From: Maratus speciosus
Taxonomy: Eukaryota > Arthropoda > Arachnida > Araneae > Salticidae
NCBI GenBank assembly: GCA_963932465.1
Contig: OZ010795.1
Coordinates: 474,972,806-475,036,805 of the forward strand
Length of the DNA: 64,000 bases
Direction of reading: 5' to 3'
Both the position numbers and the translations under genes were made by a program. The notes beneath the pieces were generated by a model. It saw only the letters and a program-made list of their open reading frames with translations. It was not told the origin of the DNA and ran no database searches. How positions within the stretch are numbered: position 1 is the stretch's first letter; the number at the start of each line of letters is the position of its first letter. Positions 44,010 through 54,603 of this stretch are shown one piece after another.

Positions 44010-45359
44010 TTAGCACGGAGGTCGGACTTTCGACAACACATTGAGGGCGTCAGTCGACATCGTGCTGTAGCACTTGGTGACACAGAGAAGAAGGCCTCGC
44101 TGAATACTCAGCAGTCTTCTACGAAGAGTTATCTTGTCAGAGTACCAAATCGGGGCCGCATATAAAACTATTCTCTCGGCAACAACCGAGTATATGGTTT
44201 TGCGGACTTCCGGTTTGAGGCCCCATGTTGCGCGAACCGACCTACTTAACTTGTATTGGACTTTGGTTGCATTTTCTTGGACTTGGTCGAAGTGCGACAT
44301 CCAACTATAATCCCGGTCAAATACTACCCCAAGGTACTTGACCTGATGTGAGAACTTCACTCTATGACCATTCAACAAAATGGCTCTTGAGGGATCGTAC
44401 TCAATCTTTTCCTTCGGCAATATGACCATGTACATGCATTTGTCATAGCTAAATTCCAGACTGCATTCGCTTGCCCAGGTGTGAATCTCTGCGAGAAGCC
44501 ATCTGACAATGTCAGCAAATCTGAAAACTGCTGTGCTACGTGATAAAATAAAGATATCGTCGGCAAAGACCAAAATGGTCCATGCCTCATCCAATCCTAA
44601 ACGTTTCAGCAGGCTGTTGATCAACACTAGCTAAAGAACCGGCCCGATGCATGAACCTTGCGGTACTCCGACATTAAAGTAGTGCTCTTCAGCGTTCAAA
44701 ATGATTGATCTATCCCAAAAGAAAGAATCAATCAAGCCCAGGAGGCCCGAGGGAACCCCGTACTCCGACAAGAGTCGAAGCAGGTCTGTCCGACGGGCAC
44801 TGTTGAAAGAATTCTTGACATCAAGACTGTTTAGGCATGTATGCTGACCAACACGCTTTGACTCAGAAATGTACCGAATCACTTCGTGGAGTGCATCGAC
44901 GGTAGAACTGTTATGGCGAAAGCCGTACTGTCTGTCATCGAGCACATTATTAGACTCCAGGTAGTCCATTAGTCTGGTAGCGCACATCTTGTCGAGGACC
45001 TTCCCAATCACTGATAATAAGGATGCGGGGCTGCTTTTGTCTCTACCTTCCTTAGGAAAGTAAACGGCCACAACCCTTTTCCAACTCCGCGGAAACCAAG
45101 ACTCTCTAAGGCACTGATTGTACAAGGAGAGTAACCATTGCGGGTAAAAGCGAAACACTTCTTTGATTATTTCCAGACTAAAACCGTCATGTCCTGGCAC
45201 CTTGTCATGCGCCATTGAGTTTAGAGCTAACTCTACCTCCTCCATGACGCACAAGTCCGGAACGCTAGTCTTATTGATCGCCGTCTGCTGGACTTCATAG
45301 GCCTGTCGGAAGTGGTGTTGAGCGAGGGCCACTTGGGTCTCTTCCCAGGTCGAGGCCAC
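44010..45359 (-). pseudogene. LINE reverse transcriptase domain
   Basis: Two open segments, 44631-45359 and 44010-44627, separated by one stop after GVPQGSCIGPVL. Motifs: NSMAHDKVPGHDGFS, YFPKEGRDKSSPASLLSVIG (the usual YRPISLL is degraded), DDRQYGFRHNSSTVDAL, SLDVKNSFNSA (first catalytic Asp) and LVFADDIFILS (catalytic Asp pair). Then EFSYDKCMYMVIL and VKYLGVVFDRDYSW (thumb). The active-site residues are conserved; the stop and nearby shifts inactivate it. Confidence 0.93.
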
Positions 45360-45631
45360 TTCCTCATAGGGTAGCTCCAGGGTGGGCTAGAGCTTTGGCC
45401 TCCACCTGCCTTGCATTACCCCACAAACCTGGCCTATGTTATTAGTAGTGAGCTTCTACGTAATAAATTTACGGAAGGAGGCTCGTTTAGTCCTGACAAT
45501 AGCTCTCTTGTACTAGGCCCTACTACGTTTAAAGAGAGCCTCCCGTCTCCTCCTCTGAGCAGGGTCAAGCATGCGATTGTACAACCTTCTCAGTGCACGT
45601 ACCTTTGACCTTTGTCTAATTCTGGAGTCCA

Positions 45632-46070
45632 CTAACACGTTTCTTTACCGGTGATAAGGCGACGTTTCCGGTGATCCGAACATAGCTTCGTCAAAGTTGA
45701 CTCGAAATGCTCAACTCTCAAGTCAGGTGAGTCATGATAATACACATGCATGTCCGCTTTACGCAGATCCTGGAGGAATTCATCCCAGACCGGGTCCCTA
45801 GGTCTCCACCTACGGTGAACATCCCTGGGACGCGCATCTGCTGGCCTGCCTTGATAGGTCCAGGTCATGGCGTTGTGATCACTAAGTGTCACCCAGTCCT
45901 GAATGGTCCAGTCAGCAATGCGATGAGCACAATTGCGGACTAACAACAAATCAATCCAGCTCTGGGCTTGATGGCCATAAAATGTCGCTATGCTGTCCGG
46001 TTTATTAATGATTTCGAGGTTGTGAGCCATGGCTAAGGAAATAACTTCCTCGCCCCTTGGATCCGTTCCC
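45632..46070 (-). pseudogene. LINE AP-type endonuclease, C-terminal part
   Basis: Begins beyond the insertion with TDPRGEEVISLAMAHNLEII, then AQSWIDLLLVRN, IADWTIQDWVTLSDHNAM. The SDH motif is the catalytic end of the EEP/APE-like domain. A linker towards RT follows (RRWRPRDPVWDEFLQDL). Target specificity cannot be read from this. Confidence 0.9.
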
Positions 46071-47514
46071 TCATAGCATGCATGGTCACAGTGACGTCAT
46101 TGTGACGTCACTGTAAGTCACTGTGGTCACGTCACATCTGTGACCAAAATGCCACCACTCAGTGATATCACATTGTGACTGAGATGTGAACTTCTTAGAA
46201 AACTTTAAAAAATTACAAAAATTATTAAAAACATGTTATTTACTGTAAAAAAATATTTTTCTGCCGGATTTAAAATTTTTTTAACCCGTGGTCCAAGTTG
46301 CCTCTGTGCCTCTAACCAAAACTTTTATTTTCATATAACATAAAATGTAATTAATTCATCAGCGACACAAAAAGATTTCCTAATTATGCGAATTTCATAT
46401 TATTAAAAAAATGTTTTAGGTAAACAGACTTCGACTTATCTTTTATAAAGATTTTTGTAAATGATCATCTGTTATACTAGAAGATTCTCAAAGAGTAGTC
46501 GGAACATTTCTGTGGTTTCAAACTAAATCCTTTCTATTACAGTTAAGTCTGCAGCTTTTAATGAGCACACAGAAAACGTCTTCAAAGTTTAGTCATATAT
46601 GCATTTCTTGCTTTATAATTTGCATTCAAGTCATTTTTTTTTCGTCTTAGTGTTTCACTATTTTAAGTAACTTTTTTTTTTTAAATTCTACTTCTTTCAG
46701 ACGTTTAAAATAAAATTGACATTTTCCAAATATAAAATTAATGCACAAAATTTATGCAAAGTCCATGACATAATTAATTATTCATGGACATCATATTTTA
46801 TTTTTTGTTTTCAAAATATATCTTTAAAAATTATTTTACAAGATGTTTTAATTTACAGAAAATTAATATTAAGAGAATGACAGATTGACAAAGAAAAACT
46901 CATCTCTTCTCGATAATCTTCTTGTATTTTTTAAGAAGATATTTTGTATATATTACCTGTGATACAAATTTTATTTTAAAAAAAGGAGGGGTCATCATTA
47001 TTACCATTAAATTAATTTGTACACATTTTGAAAAAATAAGCAATGTTTTATGTAGTAAACTCTAATTATGGATAATATTATCATTATAATTTACGTAAAT
47101 GAAACTTTACAATTCAATAAAACTGATAAAAATAAAAGGTGAAATACAATAAAACATTTTCAAACAGGAAATTGAATTAGAGACAATTTGATAAAATTAT
47201 TACGCATTTAATTTCCTTCCGAAACTGTTGTATAGAAAAACAAATAAAACCGAGAAACATCTGCTTCGAACTTCGAAACTTAAAAATCGTCTGCATCTGC
47301 GCTATTTCAGTTGTTACGACTCGGCCGCAGAATAACGGATAAAAGTAACAGTACAGCTTTTTAGAATAAACGCGGAAAGTTATGTGGACACTGGACAGCA
47401 TAGACGTGTTGACACGGATTTAAAAACTAAAACAAGAACGTTCTCAGGATACAAGTTAGTTCAGCTAACAAAATATAAACCCGAGAAAATTACGATAGCT
47501 TTGACTTGTTGAAG

Positions 47515-47602
47515 ATGATTCAAGTCATTGCTATCCTACTTATTATCGGATTTAATTGGTTCCCCAAAATCAAAGTATCACGTACAACGTCATTGAAATT
47601 AG
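47515..47602 (+). CDS. Candidate first coding exon, hydrophobic N-terminus
   Basis: ATG with A at -3 (GAAGATGA), after an in-frame upstream TAA near 47477. It starts MIQVIAILLIIGFNWFPKI, a hydrophobic stretch that could be a signal peptide or anchor, and ends at TTAG|GTATGT, a good donor. The 300 bp upstream is less AT-rich than its surroundings and could be promoter and 5' UTR. Joined in phase 1 to 50524-50624 it gives 62 aa plus stop. I recognise no family. Short AT-rich ORFs with chance splice sites are common, so this is tentative. Confidence 0.3.
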
Positions 47603-47753
47603 GTATGTAAAAATATTATTTTCCCTGTTTGCTTTTTTTTAAATCACAACAATTTTAGTTAGCTTCTCATAAACATGCTGTAGAACATAAATATTTCATT
47701 ACATTTATTTTTTATTTTGTTGAAATATCTAAAATACTATTTTCGCTGTTTGC

Positions 47754-47784
<31 letters not shown>

Positions 47785-48823
47785 ATTATTTTAGTTATCT
47801 TCTAATAAACATGTTATAGAACACAAATATTTCATTACATTTATTTTTTATTTTGTTAAAATATCTGACTTCGTTTTCAACAGCTTTGATCAGATTATTA
47901 AAATTAGTGATTTAAATTGCATTTTAATCTGGTTTATTTTCATATTTAAATATTTGGTTAAAACCACATGGTGTCATAAATATGAAAGTATATGGACAAG
48001 TATTACAATCAATCATTAATATAATTAATAAACATTTAAAGATAATTAAATTATTTAAAAAAAATGCTTCTTATGGAATAAAATTATTGGCAAACATAAT
48101 TTTTTAATTTTGTATTAAGTGATAGTCTTAAACAATTTGCATTGCATGTTTTTATTTTAAAAAATTGCATCTGCTCAGAAGAGGAATTTATAAAAAATAA
48201 GACACAACGGAAACGTATACTATTAAAAGAGATCGTAGATATGTAATATTAAGAAAAAAAATGATTATTTAATGTATTATTCAACCTGAGAAATGTTTTA
48301 AAATCTATAAAGAAATAGTCATAGCGCGTGAAAGCTTTTCAGTTGTTAAACATTCTTACTGAAATGTTTTCAAAGTGAACTAGAAGTCTGTTGGCAAATG
48401 AAAATATAGAAGTTACGCAATCAGTAAGTGTTTAAATATGATTTTACTTTAAAAATAACGCAAATACTTGAACGGTATGAATCTAAAATGTAATAACCAT
48501 CTTTTATTATTTACTTTTTTTTCTGGATAATTTTCTCATTTTATTTCCTGAATGATTTTAATTTCAAAGTATCGATATTATACACTCTTTATAAACAGCG
48601 TGATTAAAATGGATTTCTTATTTATAATTACCATAATCTTGTAAATAAAATATTAATAATAATAATGAACCTATGTGTGGCTCTATTTTGTGTTTATGGT
48701 CTCAATTTTTATACTTTATTTACATTAAAAAGTAGTTAACCATTTGATACTGTGTTCATTATTTTGTTTTATTGTGTCATATAAAAATAAATATGATTAT
48801 TTGTATTTCTAATACAATATATA

Positions 48824-49242
48824 CAGTAGAGCGCCGATTGTCCGAACAAGTCGGGGTCGACCCTAGTTCGGATAAGCAAAAGTTCGGATAAATGGGCAGA
48901 CAGTTTAAGGGATGTTCCTGACTATTCTAAAACCTTCACACTTTATCTAGGTTTAGGACTGACAGCAACAGTTAGTACTGGAGTGCTTATTTATTTATTT
49001 TTTTTTTTTCGTTTACTTTTTTATTATTTAATATATTTTTCTCTTTTTATCATTTTCTAAACTTCAGAGACTATAATTTAAGCAAAAAATAAATTGGAAG
49101 TTAGGTGTTTTTTTTTCTTTTTTAGAGAGAGAAATATTTGGATAATTGGAAATTCGGTTAAAAAGAATTCTTTGAGAAAAATATGCTGTTCGGATAATTG
49201 GAAGTTCGGTTAATTGGAGTTCCGATAATCGGCGTTCTACTG
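48824..49242. mobile_element. pogo/Tigger-type MITE
   Basis: 419 bp with ends CAGTAGAGCGCCGATTGTCC and the complement of CAGTAGAACGCCGATTATCG, flanked by TA (48822-48823 and 49243-49244). Repeated TTCGGATAA and TTCGGTTAA motifs lie at both ends. No coding. Confidence 0.9.
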
Positions 49243-49926
49243 TATTTATAAAATTTTCACCAGACTTTATTCTAAAAATTTCGGTGTAGATTCTAATCTC
49301 TTTGTACTATTTATGATAATATCAGAGTTATAGATGTCATGGCAACATATATCCAGCCAGATAGATCTTTGGCAAAACATAAAAACTTTCACATTAGATG
49401 CAAAATAGAGTAGCTGCGGTGCTGTGTTTTATAAACAATAAGGTATTATTGTTTTAAAAAATCATAGATAGTAAGAGTTATTTTTATAATATATAATTTC
49501 ATAAATAAAAATGTAATTTTGGCAATCAGTTATTAAAGTTATTTTTTAATAATCAAAAAGTTGTTTTATATATGGATTTTACTTCAAGCAAACCCTGATG
49601 TAAAATAAATTAACCCTTTGTATCACCGTTCTGTGCATACCCAAAGGTTTTACTTACTTTTACAGTGATCATAAAAATACGATTTTATTTATTGCTGCTA
49701 TCTTCTAACATAACGATTATTGCCGAAATTGTTCTTAGAATTCTCAACATAATGATACTGGTGATACTCAGTGAATTTTCTATACCAAAGCTGTATTTTT
49801 CATTTGAGTAGTTTCAAATGGTTATTGCTAAAATGTACTTCGGAAATTTTGTAATGCATGTATGTGGCATAAAAGACGTAAACAATACGTATATAATGAC
49901 TATATGGCACATGATGAGCGTTTCGA

Positions 49927-49927
<1 letters not shown>

Positions 49928-49970
<43 letters not shown>
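49928..49970. repeat. (TA)n microsatellite
   Basis: About 20 TA units. A second run is at 50108-50134 and a third at 52169-52190. The ORF 49818-50135 translates two of them (YIYIYI runs) and is not a gene. Confidence 0.95.
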
Positions 49971-49974
<4 letters not shown>

Positions 49975-50523
49975 ACAACACATGCATAAACTTCCCAATG
50001 ATCTTAGCAATGTCGTTACTGCAATTTTTGCATAATCAAATTTATAGGGGCCTCTATAACAAAGAAGTATCCTATTTTCTCAGCCCCAACTTGTTTGAAT
50101 TACAATCATATATATATATATATATATATATATAGATTATGGTAATCAATATCATAAAACATATAAAATTTAATTACTTAATATCGGCATTTCTTTTTAT
50201 CTTTCATTTTTTTATTATTATTATAAATGTTGTGTAATAAAAAAAAATTCAACTTCACCAGTGATTTCGAGTTTGTAATGCGTATTAAATGAAATAAATT
50301 AATTTCATTCAGTATTTTCTATAGTTTAAAGAATATAAAAAGTACTGTATATATTATAACATATTATATTTTTAACACAAATTTTATTTTGATAAAGATT
50401 TGAAAATTTAAACAAATTGTTTCTTTGGTAATTTTAATGCTTATAACAAATAGCTAATTTTAAAAAAAAAATGTGATAGATCGATCATTCAGTTGTCTTC
50501 AATATTCTCATTTATTGCAATAG

Positions 50524-50624
50524 GAAAGAAAGGTGCAACAAAATTTGAAGTCTGCGGGGCATTGCATTTTGATTCAATAAAATTGTTTTGGTATACCCTT
50601 GTTATAGCGCCCCCCAAGTTTTAA
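50524..50624 (+). CDS. Candidate second coding exon
   Basis: Follows a plausible acceptor (pyrimidine-rich TTGTCTTC...TTATTGCAATAG). In the phase left by exon 1 it reads GKKGATKFEVCGALHFDSIK, then 13 more residues to TAA at 50622. One cysteine. No family recognised. It may equally be a chance frame; a donor-like GGTATACC at 50590 could end it earlier. Confidence 0.25.
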
Positions 50625-52610
50625 TTGCGATGTATCGCCGAAGTATATTAACGTTATAGATGTAAATGATTTTACAACATGCATAATTATGACTATGTGT
50701 GACATGCATACGTGTTTACAACTGTACAAGTATGTCATAGTGTGACTTCACAACATTGCCACTAGTCACATATTCATCACAACGTTAATGACAAAATCGT
50801 CACAAATCACACAATTTTCACAAATTGATCTCAATGTGACTTTAAAGCAGGCATGTCAAACACGTGGCCCGCGGGCCAAAACTGGCCCGCCGACATCTTA
50901 TCTGTGGCCCGCGAAGCCTTTGGGATCTTACATGTGTTTAACCCTACATCTACCGGAAATTTAGTGATGTTTTATAAAAATGTTCTACACTAGATATTTT
51001 TATTTAAAAGTATTTAGCATACTATTGTCTGGTTTATATCTTTAGTTAAAAAAAAAAAAAAACTTCTACTTTGAATGAATATTTTCAATGTACCTGTCGC
51101 GGCGTTGGACACGTCTGGTAGGCGGAGGGTTAATTTTGTTGTTAGAACTTCATGATGAAAATACACTTTGCACGAACACATTTGTATCAACCGCAGTTTT
51201 GGAGATGGAAAACATCCGGAAGATATGTATATCAGTGTTACCAGTTTGGCAGTTTTTTTTTAAATTCAGAATGCTTCCATTATTTTTGAATAGTAATATT
51301 TATCTTATTTATTCTGTCCTTGAATAGGCGAATACTTCTCTCCAGAACGTTTTAGCCTTCTGAATTTAAAAAATCACGTTCATATGGCGATAGAGATGTG
51401 TACAGACAGATGTAATTAGATTTCCTATTTCAGCACAAAAATATTGTGGACATAAAAATAACCAATTGGAACATATAAAACGCGGCTTCGTGTGTATGAA
51501 TATATAAAGTTTTTTTTTTTAAGTATTTTACTTTTAATTTTTATTAGATTTATGTCGAAACTAATACTTTAGTTTACTACTCTCTTCGATTTTACACAAA
51601 TTAACAAAATAATATGCTGTATTTAATAAATACTCAGAAATGTGTTCCAAAATTAATAAATTTCGGTGAAAATTATAAACGGTTAAAAAGAAAAAAAAAT
51701 CAAAGTATACAATTAAATGGCTTTCAACGAGTCGCTTTGAAAGCGACACATATCATGACTTTTGTGCTTGACACAAAAACCACGAATATGTATGTGATAC
51801 TGATTTTTTGGATTTATTACAAGTCAAAAAACTGAATTGTATAGATTTGTAAATTCATTAAGTCCACCTCTTTTATAAATTTTTAGTGAATTAAATTGTA
51901 CAGTGTCACAATTTTATAATCATTTAATGCAATCTAATTTTTATGATGTTAGAAAAAAGCCGACATCAAATGATAGACTTTTCCAAGTTCTTCACCTGGG
52001 CTTTAGTTGAACATATGGATTTTTAATTTCAGCTCTTTAATTATTTTTAGTACTTAGGTTAGTAATTTTGTCATTAAATGAAACCTGTGTGATCTTTCTT
52101 TCCTTCCTTTGATTTTTCATTGATATACACACATTTTATTGTCATACTCTCATACATCCCAGAATTTATATATATATATATATATATAATATATGCATTA
52201 AAGCCCCCTACCACTATTACAAAATATGCTAAACCGAAGATGAAAATTGTAGATTTTTTAAAAAAGCTGCTTTACAATACTATTTTATTCAAAGGGAAAC
52301 GGAAATATTATATTTGATATGTAGACACTGTTAGGGTAGGGAAAAGGTGTAACATTAAGTGGTGCTAAAGCACAAAGCATAAAGAAAACTAAACAAATCT
52401 GGATAAACTGTCAGAGTCAAAACTGATAATCATCGACAATTTAGAAAATATCGAAAATACCTTGGAAATATGGGTAGTGAAGATAAACAGATCTACCTTC
52501 TTATAAAAATATTTAAAGGCTTTACTCATAAAGTTGTAACTGTTAAGTTTGAACTGTTAAACAAGGTTACAATTTTCATTTTAAATCGAAAAATAATGAA
52601 GCTGTATTAA

Positions 52611-52811
52611 CCATCTGCACTCCTATGTCTAATCTCACTAGACATCATCTGTCGTTGCAAAATTTGTTTTTGGCGCCAGTAATAAAGGAAAATAAAATAT
52701 GCCTTATTTAATTAGAGTATTTTTGAATTTGTGTTCTTGAAGGAAACTTCTTTTATAAAAGTGGTGTCATTCGAATAAAATTTGTGTAAGGAGACGTCCG
52801 AGTCGAAAGGG
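52611..52811. mobile_element. Possible piggyBac-type MITE
   Basis: TTAA borders both sides. The ends CCATCTGCACTCCTATGTC and the complement of CCCTTTCGACTCGGACGTC match imperfectly (about 12 of 19). Weak. Confidence 0.35.
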
Positions 52812-53237
52812 TTAATAAAAGGCAAGCAATAGGCAAAATACTTGTTTCAAAACACCTAAGTAAACTTCATTTTCAAAGCAAATTTCATATTGGCATCTTG
52901 TTATTTGACAGTATTTCATTTTAAAATGGAATTGATTACTTTGACAAAACAATTTTCAAAAAGAAAATGTATTTTAATGCAAATAGTGCAAAGTATTATC
53001 ACAAAAATCGTCGGAGTGAAAAATTTAAAACATTATATTAAACAAATTTATTTAAAAGAAGATTTTTGAAATTTAAGAAATATGAAAAATAGTTTCATTT
53101 GTTATTTCATCTCTAATAACAGATGTTGAAATTATTGTTCAGAATTTATTGCTGCAGTTAATAAAAATTAATAGCGATTTCACACTACAGCGAAAATATT
53201 TTGCTGTTGTTTTTTAATGTCTGAAATTATTCATTAA

Positions 53238-53438
53238 CACTAGAACGTCCGCAAATTTTACCTAATCTTAATAAAAACATTATAACACCACAATTTTTAT
53301 CTAAAACTATTTCACTTATTTATTCAACCGAGTTTTCTCCGGTTACAATTTAATTAATTTTACGAAAAAAATTCTGGTTCGAATCGAAATTTTCTCATTT
53401 GATCGGTGCCGAATTGATACCAGCTGGACGATCTAGTG
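53238..53438. mobile_element. piggyBac-type MITE, 201 bp
   Basis: TTAA at 53234-53237 and 53439-53442; ends CACTAGAACGTCC and the complement of CACTAGATCGTCC. Inside the hAT-like element, so it is the innermost insertion of this nest. Confidence 0.8.
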
Positions 53439-53888
53439 TTAATCGATATATTTTTTAAAGTATAATGTGCAAACTTTTTTTATTTTTCAAGTCAAATAAA
53501 CATAATTTCAACCAGAAAAAGTATTTAATAAACGTAATGAAATAAGTAGCGCAAAGATTAAGACATATTTTATTAAATAAAATTTCTGACTCAAAATGAG
53601 CTTATTTTTATTTTTTACTTGAAAAAAACAGGGAAGATTGATAGCTGTGCCTTTGTGAGATAAATATTAACTGACCAGCGTGTGCAATCAATTTTTAAAA
53701 TAAATACAATTTAGAAAATTCAATTGAATTTCATACATTTGATTGATGAAAAGTAATTTCCAGTATATTTTCGAAATGCAAGATACACTATTTATAATAA
53801 TAACTTTGGAATCTGAGTGACTATTTCTTGAACATAGCAATGTTTTGTACAAACAAACTTTCTTCTGTACAATGGTAATAATATTATC

Positions 53889-53933
<45 letters not shown>

Positions 53934-54188
53934 GTGGCCCGCGGTTTTGAATAAAAATACGTAATTGGGCCCGCGGCGGTAAACGAGTTTGACATGCCTG
54001 CTTTAAAGCATTGTCACATTCGTCACAAATTCGTCACAAAGTTAATACCAAAATAGTCACAAATGACACACTCTTCACAAATTTGTCACACCGTGACTTC
54101 ACAAAGTCGTCACAATGTGACGTCACAAAAGAGCTCTAAAACGGCCATAACGACCTCACAACGACGTCGATATGACGTCACCATGCCT

Positions 54189-54594
54189 TACGGGTTGGTC
54201 TTTTACCCCATGTGAAATACTTAGTATTAAAGTCCCCTACAACCTGAACGTTCTAATTTGGGTACTTATCAATCAAGCCAGATAATTGAACTAGAGTAGG
54301 GACGATGTACTCCGACGGAGAACAATAGCATGAAATTGTAAGCACCTCCTCACCAGAAACCGTGCAACATACAGCCACAATGTCTGTTGTGTTAAGGACC
54401 ACACAGTACTTCAGTCTCGGACTAACCCAGAAGGCCGCTCTGCCCCGATTCTCTGAAGAAATAACTTACGAGTAACCGTTAGGCCTACCTATGATAGTAC
54501 CTTCACATATGTGCGGTTCGTTCACGGAGATAATGTCAATACCTAATGAAAGGATTGTTTCACCTAACTGTTCCGAGACCGCATAGCTGCGGTT
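54189..54594 (-). pseudogene. LINE AP-type endonuclease, N-terminal part
   Basis: Minus-strand frame with LGIDIISVNEPHICEGTIIG (metal-binding Glu in NEPH), ENRGRAAFWVSPRLKY and VVGDFNTKYFTWG (GDFN motif). Two in-frame stops. It begins at the LINE's 5' truncation, only about ten residues before the domain, and is cut at its 3' side by the 8.1-kb element. It continues at 46070. Confidence 0.9.
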
Positions 54595-54603
54595 TGATTA
54601 CGT

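Larger units (their letters stand above)
50848..54000. mobile_element. hAT-like element, non-autonomous
   Basis: Ends CAGGCATGTCAAACACGTGG (left) and the complement of CAGGCATGTCAAACTCGTTT (right), with GGCCCGCGG next to both. A perfect 8-bp duplication CTTTAAAG lies at 50840-50847 and 54001-54008. CAG-type ends with TGTCAAAC...GGCCCGC are known from hAT families. 3153 bp without a recognisable transposase; the 79-aa frame at 51088-51327 carries no hAT motif. A run of about 48 T (53892-53932) lies just inside the right end. Confidence 0.93.
46076..54188. mobile_element. 8.1-kb element with TGACGTCA-rich inverted ends, class unknown
   Basis: It interrupts the endonuclease gene of the LINE exactly, because coding sequence resumes on both sides. 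Ends GCATGGTCACAGTGACGTCA (left) and the complement of GCATGGTGACGTCATATCG (right). Subterminal sequence is full of GTCACA/TGTGAC repeats for 150-350 bp at each end. TA borders both sides, but the target duplication is not certain. No transposase was recognised. It contains a pogo-type MITE (48824-49242), a hAT-like element (50848-54000) and a possible two-exon gene (47515-50624). Without the hAT-like element and the MITE it is about 4.5 kb. Confidence 0.75.
42547..54594 (-). mobile_element. R1-like non-LTR retrotransposon, 5'-truncated and split
   Basis: Flanked by the target duplication TGATTACGT (42538-42546 and 54595-54603) within a family C copy. Minus-strand order: endonuclease start (54594 to 54190), an 8.1-kb insertion, endonuclease end, RT, RNase H, 3' end at 42547 without a poly(A) tail. 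The 5' end begins close to the start of the endonuclease domain, so ORF1 is missing. Codons are more G/C-rich than the surroundings. Several frameshifts and stops show it is dead. R1 clade is the best guess from the EN/RT/RNase H order and motif style; I or LOA clades are alternatives. Confidence 0.88.

Noticed and set aside
49818..50135. 105-aa ORF
   Set aside because: Dominated by translated (TA)n microsatellites.
51088..51327. 79-aa ORF as hAT transposase fragment
   Set aside because: No BED zinc finger, RNase H-like or C-terminal dimerisation motif could be recognised.
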